Part shown: positions 16,893-28,000 of the stretch, one piece after another
How positions within the stretch are numbered: position 1 is the first letter of the stretch
Layout: the number at the start of each line of letters is the position of its first letter
NCBI RefSeq assembly: GCF_964355755.1
Contig: NC_092676.1
Location: forward strand, 30,019,871 to 30,083,870
Source: Antedon mediterranea
Lineage: Eukaryota; Echinodermata; Crinoidea; Comatulida; Antedonidae
Direction of reading: 5' to 3'
Length of the DNA stretch: 64,000 nucleotides
Made by a program: the position numbers and the translations under genes
Notes under the pieces: model-generated
Told to the model about the DNA's origin: nothing
The model's database searches: none
Seen by the model: only the letters and a program-made list of their open reading frames with translations

Positions 16893-19800
16893 ATGGACAA
16901 ACTATCAAAGATAGTAATTTTGTTGGTTATTTATAGCATTTTTATGAGCATCGGATATATCAAATATTACGGAGAACGACCAATCAACAAGCTTCCAACA
17001 ACATCATGTTGCCGCTCAGACTCTAATACGACGTCAGCTAAAAAAGGTAGACCTATAGGATTGTTTACGGTACGAGAGTAGAAGTTATGAAACATGGTTA
17101 TAGCATTGAGTACCGACTTACTAATCTTTCCTGGGTGATGGTAGTCATTACTACTTTATTATTACGTCACAGTATTGTTATTGGGAATCCCAACAAAGGG
17201 GTTTCCTAATCGTAATAAAATATAGTAATGTATGCGTACATTATCTTTTATGTATGTTTTTGTTTAACATTTAGCATTTTCCTAATATCAGAATTATTAG
17301 ATTGACTGTCAGGCTAGAGGTATTCCCAATCCCCCGAGTGATTTTCATTTTCTTGTTTTTTGTTTGCAGGCCTAATTTTCACCTTTATTATGGCAATTAG
17401 AGTTACGAGCATTTATTAACTTTACCTTTGATCCAGCCTCCCTAATAGTTTGCATACAACGTGTTTCTTATTTTTTATGATGGCGATCGATGTCCTGTAA
17501 TTGTACTTGACGTGAATAGCCATTCATTATAGCTTATTCAAATACATAGGCCTTGGTACCTCAATAGACACCATACCCTAAGCAAACAATTTGTAAAGAG
17601 AGATTTATTTTCATATACCGATTGGCAAACGTAGGCATAACAATGGTTAAGTGGCTTGTATTATAATTGTAAAGTGTACTGAAATGATATATGGTATTTG
17701 AATATGATTTTAATTTTACAGAGAAATTGTTTCTCGATAAGAAATCAAGTGACATGAACAAGTTTATTTTGCCAATCAAATCAGACTCGAAAAACAAGAG
17801 TGGGCCTAATAGTATGCCTATTATTAAATCAACGAATGGTCGACGAAAGTTTCCTAGGAGGAAAAAGAAGAGATTTTTTTATTGGGAAGAATTAAAACAG
17901 ACAATGCATTATCTACCTTTAGGCAGCACATTTGATACAAACACGGTGAGTTGTATGCATTATCTACCTTTAGGCAGCACATTTGATACAAACACGGTGA
18001 GTTGTATGCATTATCTACCTTTAGGCAGCACATTTGATACAAACACGGTGAGTTGTATATAAGAAAATATGTCATGATTACAAATTTGAATGTTATTACA
18101 TACTATATAATGAATTTAGGTATTACACCAAACGTTTTGAATGTTATTACATACTATATAATGAATTTAGGTATTACACCAAACGTTTTGAATGTTATTA
18201 CATACTATATAATGAATTTAGGTATTACACCAAACGTTTTGAATGTTATTACATACTATATAATGAATTTAGGTATTACACCAAACGTTTTGAATGTTAT
18301 TACATACTATAATGAATTTAGGTATTACACCAAACGTTTTGAATGTTATTACATACTATATAATGAATTTAGGTATTACACCAAACGTTTTGAATGTTAT
18401 TACATACTATAATGAATTTAGGTATTACACCAAACGTTTTGAATGTTATTACATACTATATAATGAATTTAGGTATTACACCAAACGTTTTGAATGTTAT
18501 TACATACTATAATGAATTTAGGTATTACACCAAACGTTTTGAATGTTATTACATACTATATAATGAATTTAGGTATTACACCAAACGTTTTGAATGTTAT
18601 TACATACTATATAATGAATTTAGGTATTACACCAAACGTTTTGAATGTTATTACATACTATATAATGAATTTAGGTATTACACCAAACGTTTTGAATGTT
18701 ATTACATACTATATAATGAATTTAGGTATTACACCAAACGTTTTGAATGTTTTAAAGAAATTGATGTCTGCCTTTGCAAGTTTCTTGCCGAGTCGTTCAA
18801 ACCTGCTACAATCTTGCTTGGTGACTGCACTGTGACGTCATTCACTGGCTGTCAAACTTCCGAGCAGAAATAAAACAAGAAAACAATGTATAGATATTAC
18901 AACACTATAATATTGTTAAATCGTTACATTTTGTGTATCTAGGAGGAACGAATAATCTTCAACCGGGTACCTAAGTGTGGAAGTCGAACTGTTTTAGATA
19001 TTTTCAAATATTTAGCGAACAGAAACCAGTATAATATGATAAGCTCTACAATATATGGCCCTCTTCATCTACCAGAAAATAAAAAGGTAATGTTTTAAAT
19101 TTGATTCAAAACAATGGTTCTTTTGTCTTTAAAAAAAAATTTCTGTGAAGTCATCTATATTGGCAAAAAATACGGTTTTCTTTTACGTTCACACCACCCC
19201 ATGGTAGGACTAATATAAGCCAGTCGTGATGGTATAGCGCTTTGATGTTGGATGATTATGATTCAACAACAATTGTTACAAGGGACGACAAAATATAGAG
19301 CACACGTATCATAGGTCATATTACAGTTAAAGTTATTTAATGTTGATTGATTTTTGTTTATCTATTTGTCACAATTTAGGCTTTGATAAAAGAATTAATT
19401 CTGGCGGCGGAACCTCCGGTTTTATTCCAGCGTCATATGCATTTTTTAAGTTTTCCAAAGTAAGTAGGTACTCTTCCCTGATACATAATTTAATCCGATA
19501 ATCAGCTGTGTCGTGTGTGCGTGCGTGCATGTTTTGGTTGGTTTTGGCTTAGGATGAGGGAAGTCAATAGCAAATGCACGACGCACAGTAATGTATCGAA
19601 AGTAGTCCTTAGCTAGAAAGAAAAAAAAAATTCATTATTACCTTATCCATAGCTCATCAAGAGTTAGATATATAAACATAATTCGAGATCCCATAGACAG
19701 GTTCATATCGGAGTACTACTTCATACGTTTTGGCGACGACAGAAATCCTATGAACTTTTCGGGTACAGATCAAGAGAAATATCAGGTAATTCTAATATTA

Positions 19801-21112
19801 TTTATTTGATTGGTTGTAATTTTGACCAATCACAACGCGATCGATTATCCGAACTGTGTGTAATTGGTCAATTAACCTGCGTTGCGCGTACGACATTGCG
19901 TTCTTAGTGAGTGGGAACTACGAAGTAGCTCAAGTAGTATGTTACGCCGTGTGTGTCAAAATATTTTACGAATATTAAGCCGAATTATGAACTTAAGAAG
20001 TAAAGTGTACTACTTACTTACAGACCATTAACGAATGTGTACTAAAACGACGCCCTGAATGCTCAGGGAATAGACTTCAGTATATAATTCCATTCTTTTG
20101 TGGACACAACCCTCAGTGCAGGTAAGATAGATAATTTTCAGTATTGTTTATTGAGTTGTGGTGAGGTTCAGGTTCTTTTTTATTCTTTTCTGTCTGTCTA
20201 CACTATCAAACTTTATGTGACAAAAAGGTGTGATGTGCCCATATATGGACATGATGATGTTATATCACTATCATATTTAGGCATATCACTACCATATTTA
20301 GTTGTCAAATTAGTTTGATAGTGTAGACAGAGCTTAAGACTAATTAAACAGTTGTCATTCCCTGCAGGGCAACGTTTGACATTTAGTACGGTATATATGA
20401 AGTGTTACTCCATGATTGGATTCTGCGTTTACGTTATTTCTGACTCGACGATTGTGATTTTTTTAAACAGTTTGTTAAATAGTTCAATTCCTTTGGAGAT
20501 GGCTAAAACTAACATACAACAAAGCTTCGTAACGTTAGGACTACTTGATGAAATTGAAGACACATTTGCTGTCCTAGAAAAAGCATTACCTCGATTATTT
20601 CAGGGGGCTACTGCTGAAATTGTTCGACGCCAAAGTATGTAATCTCAATTATATTATAGTTTAACAAGTATGATTATTTTAATGTATGAATGGTGAATAG
20701 GAGGATGGCACGCCTACTTAAAGCGTGGTTTCCACTAGAGACGTGACGCGCGCAAAGACTGTAAGCGCAACATAGTGATTTGACCAATCACAAGCGATGG
20801 ATCCGAACTGTCGCTTGCGATTGGTCAACTCGCTTGCGTTGCGTCTCTCTTGATAGTATAAGTACCGTCGTAATAGGTAACTTGTATAATATAATTATTT
20901 CTGTTCAGTTGCGTTCAACTGTTAAGTTGAGTTATTTTATAATTTTTTCAGAGCAAAAGAAAAACAAACAATTTCAAACGAAGTCTAAAGTGATGCCAAC
21001 AGAGGAAGTCAACAAAATTCTATTAAAAGAAATGTATTGGGAATATCAATTATACGATTATGTAAAAGAACGCTTAAAAAATCAGAAGAAAACTCTGGGT
21101 ATCAAAAGGTGA
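16893..21112 (+). CDS. UST: Uronyl 2-O-sulfotransferase-like Golgi enzyme
   Basis: Eight exons: 16893-17046, 17722-17945, 18943-19086, 19380-19459, 19653-19785, 20024-20121, 20471-20634 and 20952-21112. All phases match, giving 385 residues (human UST about 406). It is a type II membrane protein: short N-terminus, TM near residues 6-25, basic stem, then the sulfotransferase domain. The PAPS 5'-phosphosulfate loop is RVPKCGSRTVLD and the 3'-phosphate segment is INIIRDPIDRFISEYYF; FFCGHNPQC and the tail YWEYQLYDYVKERLKNQKK also match the family. The family transfers sulfate to the 2-position of uronic acid in chondroitin/dermatan sulfate. The CGSRT form favours UST over HS2ST. Exon 2 can end at three tandem in-frame donors (17945, 17996, 18047), lengthening the stem by 17 or 34 residues. 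AATAAA words lie near 21285. Confidence 0.92.
17904..18056 (+). repeat. Three tandem 51-bp copies of the end of UST exon 2 with its splice donor
   Basis: Copies start at 17904, 17955 and 18006 and are essentially identical. Each encodes MHYLPLGSTFDTNT, then carries the donor ACG|GTGAGT. The period is 17 codons with no stop, and every donor is in phase 0 with exon 3, so all three are usable without a frame change. Confidence 0.95.
18086..18752. repeat. 51-bp minisatellite in UST intron 2
   Basis: About 13 copies of a unit beginning TTGAATGTTATTACATACTA and ending ACACCAAACGTT. Three copies lack a TA and are 49 bp long. The open frames across it are by-products of a period divisible by three. 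Confidence 0.97.
19800..19925. repeat. Partial family-B MITE in UST intron 5
   Basis: TTGACCAATCACAACGC, GTGTGTAATTGGTCAATTA and the right end TGCGTTCTTAGTGAGTGGGAAC match family B. The left terminal repeat is missing. Confidence 0.6.
20197..20335. repeat. Mariner-type MITE (family A) in UST intron 6
   Basis: Bounded by GTCTACACTATCAAAC and GTTTGATAGTGTAGACAGAGCTTA with the usual GTGCCCATATATGGACATGA core. The left AGCTCT end is altered. Confidence 0.85.
20721..20852. repeat. Partial family-B MITE in UST intron 7
   Basis: Starts TTA-AAGCGTGGTTTCCACTAG and includes CAAGCGATGGATCC and GCGATTGGTCAACTCGC. The right terminal repeat is lost after GCGTTGCGTCTCT. Confidence 0.7.
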
Positions 21113-22086
21113 CTTTGGGGATATGGGTAATGCCTCATGTTAACGCATGCGCAGACTCTCTGAAGCGAATTTGATTTACCGGTTGCTGATCCTACTAATC
21201 AATAACTTCTACTACAAATATAAATGTGTTCTAATAATACAATGTTGTGTTTATATGCTTGTGGTGGGGCGTTTATTCGAGGAAATAAATAAAGGCCATG
21301 GATTCGGGAGGCGTTTTATTCAAATATGTTCTATTGTGGAGTTTATAAAGGTCGCCGTTCGTATTCAAATGAAAAGAGAAATCTTCAATGCAATTTCTCT
21401 GATTGTTAATGTTGATCTGAATTACGATTATAAAATTGTGCGGATTATAAAACTAATCTAAACATCATGTGTGAAATGGAGATACACCCAAAGAAGGTTC
21501 AGACAATGAACTTCCAGTTTTCTATTCTTTAAATAACCCAATTGCTTTTTATTATTGATTGATGGCGACCATATTTCCTGTATAACTTAACTTAAATAGT
21601 ATCAAAAGAAGACAGCGAAGTACCGCACCACCACCACCGCGCAACACAGCACCACCACCACGTGACGCTTTAATGATTTGGCGCCCTCTATATTAAGTAT
21701 CTACATAAACTTTCTACCGTATAAAAACAGCATGTGCAGCTAGCTAGCTAGCAGCAGCCGGCCAGACAGCAGGTATTCAGCAGCAGCGTGGGTACACGTA
21801 AAGGGGGCCTAAAACTAGGCTATAGGCTATACCTAGGGAAGGGTACTTAGATTATTATATTTTCTCAATTAGTATAATTATTATATATTGATTTTTATCA
21901 ATTAATGAATACAGCGTAGGCCTAGTTGGTAATATATGTTTCTGAATGACGAGATTGAAAAGGCATCGACTTTCTCTCACACAGTTGTTACACTCTAGAC
22001 TAGTAGTAGGCCTATCGATCATCTATCTAGGCCCTAGCCTAGTGTAGTAGGCTAGTCCTAGTTAAGCTAGGCATAAGCCTACACTG
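21113..22086. other. Region between UST and the pogo-type element
   Basis: The first ~180 bp carry the UST 3' untranslated sequence. Further on are a CACCACCAC-rich run (about 21623-21662), a CTAGCTAGCAGCAGC run near 21740 and AGGCCTA-rich tracts (about 21830-22085). No gene supported. Confidence 0.5.
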
Positions 22087-22088
22087 TA

Positions 22089-24626
22089 GGGGAGAGTGGG
22101 GTTGGTTGAATCGGAGGCAGGTTGAATCAGCCGTATTATTTCAGAAATTACAATTGGGTAAAAATTTGGTTGAACTACCTGGCAATTGGCTGACGTCACT
22201 CTACACGCTCACCAAAAATTATTCCGATACACGCTTGTTAACCTATTGTTCTAAAAATCCAGCTCGATTTGTGCCTGTAAGTACATTTTCCAATTTGTAA
22301 AGATTTTCGTTTTGTTTATTTATACTGATTGTTTTTCCTGAAATCTTTAGTAGTCTTATATAACACATATATTAGGGTAAAATATTATATGATAAGCTTC
22401 TTGGTTGAGCCACGTATTTTTTTTCTATGACACGAATTAATGCTGTCTGTGCCTATGGGGTTGGTTGAATCAGGTGATGCAACCTACCCCATCACGTGAT
22501 GCAACCAACCCCAAGATAATAATGTGCATTGTTTATGTTAATTTATGTAGTTTTAAACTTTTTCAACTCAATAATAGTAACTATAGAAATGTTCTTATAC
22601 AGAATAGAAATTTAAAGATGTAAATTGTAAGAAATTAAACTACAACTACACTAGGCCTAGCCTAAAATTACAGTATTATTATTATTAAGTATTGTAAAAA
22701 TATAAATAAACATCTTTCAAATAATTTACTGTATTACTATAGGCATAGTTATTAAAATTAAATGATGGAGGCTACTATAGCCTATAGGGCCTAGTATACG
22801 ACTGCCAGCGCTACCTATTTTTTTGTTAATTCTAATGATCTTTCGTTTGCATTTTTCAGTTATCAACATACAGTCATGCCTAGAACTCATAAGAGAAAAA
22901 CCGAACGGGGGAAAAACCCAGAAATGTTAAAACGAGCAGCACGAATTGTGATATTGGAGAACCTGTCTGTAAGATCAGTGGCAAAAGACTTTGATGTCAA
23001 TTACAGTACACTCCAAAGACTTGTCAACAAACTAAAGAAAGGTATGGATATTAAAATGTATGAAAATATAATAAGGTATTAAAATATTACTATTAGCTAA
23101 CTGTATACATTAAACTATATTTTCAGATGCCGATGGTGCTTTGAATTACCCTCTTGAAGTGACAAGAGCATTAACTGACACACACGTTGGATATGTCCGA
23201 AATCGACAGGTGTTTAGTGACAACCAAGAGGAAATGCTGGTTCAATATATATTGAGAGCTGCTGCTATGTATTTTGGTTTGACGCCGGATGATGTAAGGA
23301 AGTTTGCATATGAGCTAGCCATAGCATATGAAGTAGATTTGCCACAAAGTTGGACTGAAAACCAGAAAGCAGGGAAGGATTGGTTTTGTTCTTTTTTGAA
23401 GCGTCACCCAAATGTTAGTATAAGAGCTGCAGAAGCGACAACTGATCAACCAGAAGCAGAAGATGAGCCAATTGCAGAAAATGAGCCAGTGGCAGAAAAC
23501 GAGCCAGTAGCAGAAAATGAGCCATTGGCAGAAAACGAGCCAGTAGCAGAAAATGAGCCAGTGTCGGAAGATGATTTTGAAATTCCACCACCTATCAATG
23601 CAAGTCAACTATCAACACCCAATGAAATTTTAGAGGATGAACCGTCCACATCTGCTGCATGCCGAAGATTGCCATTTAGCCCGGAAACTATTCGGCCATT
23701 TCCAGTTGCTCCACCAAGAAAAAACAAAGGCCATGGCAGAAAAACTTTAAAATCTGCAATTCTGACCGACACCCCAGAAAAAGAGGCAATAATGAAAAGG
23801 AAATCTGCAAGTAAAAGTAAGGGTAAATCAAAATCGAAGTCGAAAACGCCAAACAACACTCAAAAAGAAAAACCAAGTAAGGAAACTGACTGGTATTGTG
23901 AAATTTGTGGAGAAAGCTACTCAAATAGCAAACAGGGAGAAAAGTGGGTAAAGTGTTTAGCGGAGGGTTGTGAAGAATGGTCACATGTGGAGTGCACCGA
24001 AAATGGACGCACATTCATTTGCTCGGTTTGCGAGTAACCAGTTTTTCATGTAAACATAAACATTTACTGTATATACTTAATTACATTTTTTGTTGTGCCA
24101 AGTTTGTTCCTGTAATTCTAATATATTATTTTAAACAACTCAAATAAACAACTTAGGCTAGTTAAAAAGCCTAACTCTTTAAACAATTCATATTTATGTT
24201 ATGGTGCTTTTTACGTGTAATAATAACTAACATTTTAAAAACATAATAGTGCAGCAGCTTTATATATCAGGAAATAGTTTTTTTAATAGTAGTTTATTAA
24301 TTAATATATATTTGTTATAATGTGGTTTTCATCTTAATAAATAAATATTAAAGATATCATTGTATTTATTACATATTATTTCATGATTCAACCAACCCCA
24401 CTATGTGATTCAACCTACCCCGATGAAGGGGTTGGTTGAATCGGTCGACTCATCTTGGTAATTTGCTTCTAACTTCTAAATATGTTTTCTGATGTCCATA
24501 TAATTCACTGTGTTGCCTGAAGGAATGTTAGTGAACATACACTGTTAATTACAGCTTAACCAATGCAACCAAAAAAAAATTATGGTCAAAAATAGAAAAT
24601 TTGATTCAACCAACCCCACTCTCCCC
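22089..24626 (+). mobile_element. Pogo/Tc1-mariner-type DNA element, 2,538 bp, TA target duplication
   Basis: Perfect 24-bp terminal inverted repeats start GGGGAGAGTGGGGTTGG and end with the exact complement. Both sides are flanked by TA (22087-22088 and 24627-24628), the Tc1/mariner/pogo signature. The core GGTTGGTTGAATC recurs just inside both ends (about 22456-22516 and 24383-24452), as expected of binding sites for the element-encoded protein. It contains one spliced gene (22876-24037) that lacks a transposase catalytic domain, so this copy could move only with help from a full relative. The perfect terminal repeats suggest recent activity. Confidence 0.9.
22876..24037 (+). CDS. Pogo-like DNA-binding protein with PHD-like finger, DDE domain missing
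   Basis: Exons 22876-23041 and 23127-24037 join in phase to 358 residues. The 5' leader also shows a splice acceptor at about 22859. Domains: an N-terminal Psq/CENP-B type helix-turn-helix (about 5-55, NLSVRSVAKDFDVNYSTLQR); a second CENP-B/Tc5-type DNA-binding domain (about 75-155, ending GKDWFCSFLKRHP); an acidic tandem repeat of AENEPV (about 168-200); a linker typical of these transposases (LPFSPETIRPFPVAPPRK); a Lys/Ser-rich basic stretch (about 278-305); and a C-terminal PHD-like zinc finger (about 312-357) with CEIC, KCLAEGC, HVEC and CSVC ligands. The DDE nuclease domain that normally sits between the second DNA-binding domain and the linker is absent. The frame is intact. Possible roles are a transposition repressor, a helper-dependent element protein or a domesticated regulator (inference). 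Confidence 0.87.
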
Positions 24627-24628
24627 TA

Positions 24629-25022
24629 CTCTAAGTGCTGCTTAGGTAGGTATCTATTTACAGCAAGTCAAATGGCTGAGCGGTTAAGGCAGGGACACCA
24701 GGCCTTATTAGAGCTGTACATATTAAATAGCTAATATAGTTAGTATCGAGAATTATTAATATTATTACGTTAAATAATGTAGGCCTCCTATTTAGGCCTA
24801 GCTAAGCTAGGCCTACAGCTAGCTAGGCCTATTTTAATAAGGTTTTGATTTAGACTAGGCTACACCTAGTCTATCTAGCTAGTCTAGCCTAGGCCTTTCT
24901 AGCTAAATAGGCCTATAATAATATTATACTATTTATTAAGGGACAAGTCTTACTAATGGTGTAGCCATGGGTGGGCCATATTTCTATATTTGACATTTAT
25001 TAACATTTCTTTTCTTACATAG
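24629..25022. other. Gap between the pogo-type element and the giant glycoprotein gene
   Basis: A tRNA-like box A sequence (TGGCTGAGCGGTTAAGG) at about 24670-24686 lacks a box B or cloverleaf and is probably a SINE scrap. A dense CTAGGCCTA-type tract lies at 24780-24915. A splice acceptor at 25021-25022 means the glycoprotein gene has an upstream untranslated exon, which I cannot place. Confidence 0.5.
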
Positions 25023-25033
25023 GTACATAAATC

Positions 25034-28000
25034 ATGGGAATAGATGCAGCAATTGCAGTGTTTTTTGCTGGATTCATAACATTAACAATAATAAATACAG
25101 TCGTATATCCGTCATCTGTTAATGGTAGGTATTTATTATGGTTGTAATTTTTGTTTACTTGATCAAATAATCTTTCTTTTTTATTTCAGAATCAAATATA
25201 ACATTCCATTTAAACAATTTAAAACCATTACTTATTACACATTTTATTTATATGACAGCCCTCAATAATAAAAAAATACTGAAATCAAAGAAGTGTAGCT
25301 TCCAAATTATCACTGTCAGTCTAGGGCAGTAATTTAATTTCATTCTCTCTGGCACAAGGAGACACAAATCTGTTTGGAGCTCCTTTCGTTGGTACAGGTA
25401 CATGACAACAGAATATTATAACAATTAACAGACAAATTAGTTTTATGCTTCAATCTTTGTACCCAAACTGTTGTCTTTTCAGAAACAACTAAAGATTTAA
25501 AACAAGAAACTAGCTTTAAAAGTAGACATTTATTGAGTGTTGAAGAAGATTGGGTTGAAGAAACTCCTATTCCTCAGGTAATAGTGACTGACTTACTTTT
25601 TAATAACAATCTTACAGCACATGGACTGTTTTACACAGTCAACTGATCAGTGGAAAGCAAACTGTGAGTGATAACATTTGCAATGGATTTTTTGACAGAG
25701 GTGAAATCTTGTCTTGTGTATTATACCACGTCCATACTTCTATGATATCACATACCTGGTCACAAATTTGTTTCTTTTCTTTGTCCATGTTAAGTTGACT
25801 TATGAAATATCAGGTGATACTTATCCAGAGGCGGTGGATGGTGGTAGTATACTTGAGTACACATGCTTACTTGTCTACAAAGTGGAACCAGAACATACTG
25901 CAATCAATATCTCATTTGAGGTAATGTTTTTTCATTTATAAGACTTAATTTTTGTTTGCAATTTTTTTATACATAAAAGTACACTAAACTTCATTAAACG
26001 ATCCAAATCTGTAACTACAGATTTTTTTCTGGTCAATTTGTTTATTAGGGTTTTTTTTTACACTTGTTTTAAACAGTGCATAGAGATATGTATTTTGCAC
26101 TATACATTTAAAACCATTAACTATCCATGGCACTTTTAGTTGAGCTGTAATTTGGTGGTTGGCAATGCTTTCCTTCCAATCCTAAGGTCCAGGGTTCAAA
26201 TCCTGACCATCACCATATCACTCATTCCAAGTTTTATCAACTCATGACTCTTTGAAAAAGAAAGAGATACAGATGAGACTGGCTACAGTATAATGTTATC
26301 AGTAATGTAATGCTGTCTTGTAAATGTGAATTATGAGCATATTTACTGTTAATATTCTTATAGCAATTTTCTTAAATGCTGGTGTACTTGAGATCTACGT
26401 TTATACCATGCTATACACTTTATTTTAATTATTGATATATACAACATTGAGAATAAGAGACTTATTTATTAAAATATTTAATATAATAATAATCAATATT
26501 GTTTCAGGTTGATCTACCATTCAGTTCATTTCATGAGGATTCTTTCAATGTCACACTTTATAGTGAAGCTCTAGGTATTTTACCCCACCAGACTATTGAT
26601 GAAAATGTAGATGATGAAAAGTCCAAAGCTGCTGTGAAGATTCTTCACTTGTTTCACGATCCCATTGTACAAAAGGTAGTACAGTACTATATTTAATTTT
26701 GTATGATTTATTTACTATTTATAAATGCCAATTAGTCTTACATTCATCTGAATTATAAATTAAACTAAGCCAGGACCTTGTCATTTTTATCATTGATCAA
26801 GGGCTTCTCTCGTCCAGACAAAAGACATAAGCCAATACGTTTGGGGTAGGTACTAGTTGCACAGGGCTGCCATAAGAGTCGGCAGTGCTGTGTTTCAAAT
26901 GCCTGATGGAAACCAAGCGTACATTTTTGCAACAACATATTATTTTTAGAATGAATTACTAAAATAAAATCCTTGTTTTGTTTAACTCAGGTATATGTGA
27001 AAGTGGATATATCAGAATCAATGTGGGTTAACTTAACTGAGCCATGGAAGCGGCCAGATTGCTGGTGGGTGCCTGCCTTTCCAGACTGCTATCAAACTCT
27101 ATATTCCGGTAAATAATAATAATAATATGTAGCAATTGGCAATTTAGAAGATACTTGATACTTTCTTGATGTTGATGGATGTTGATGCATGTTGATGGTT
27201 AACAAGCTAAACAGCTTATATGACCCTTCCTTTTCTTTCTTCTTTTACACTATGCTATAATTAATGTATAGATGTTTGAGAGATACGGGTATGAACAATG
27301 TTTGTATTAAAAAGATAACTGTAAGTAATGAAAATATTTGAGTTTAGGTGTTAAAGAGGATGTGCTAATAAGTGCGAAAGAGTAAACTTGCAGTCAAGAG
27401 ATGTTCTAACTCATTGGTCTTTTCTTAAAGATTTATATACTCATTTTGACCACCATCCACATTTATATATACTTAATGATTTATAAAGAAATGTAAGTAT
27501 TATTTGTGGAAAATTAATAAACAACAAATTATTTTCAAACTATAAAACAATTAAATTGATTAAATTGAGTTTTATTTCCTCAGAATGTGTGTTCTATGAT
27601 AAATCTCCAGAACAAACGTGGGACCCAGCTTATTGCTATCAGTTTAAAGTATCGGACTGTCTTCCATTTAACACTACCACTGAATGTTACTACATCAATA
27701 CAACATCATGTCTCATGGCCTTGATCGCAGATGCAGAGCGCCCTCAGGATATGCTATGTCCAACGGATGTCAACGAGACTGATTGTATCCAGATTAACGA
27801 TCGCGGATTGTTCTTTACTCAGTATGACTTCAGTGTTCCAACTGTTGCTCCAATCCCTGAAACATACGAGAAAGATTTTTGTGGCATGTCTATGGAAAGC
27901 ATTTGGAGTATGTAACATATTTCATAATGAATTTGGATTTTTGGATACTCTCTAATCATTAATTGATATGTTTGCAGTATATTTTTTAAATTTTTTTTAT

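Noticed and set aside
16663-16900. Minus-strand frames with SRPQVNSAS-type repeats
   Set aside because: They are translations of the foldback element's tandem sub-repeats.
18053-18873. Plus-strand open frames with NVITYYIMNLGITPNVL repeats
   Set aside because: They are by-products of the 51-bp intron minisatellite of the UST-like gene.
24659-24711. tRNA gene
   Set aside because: Only a box A-like stretch is present. No box B, anticodon stem or cloverleaf can be drawn.
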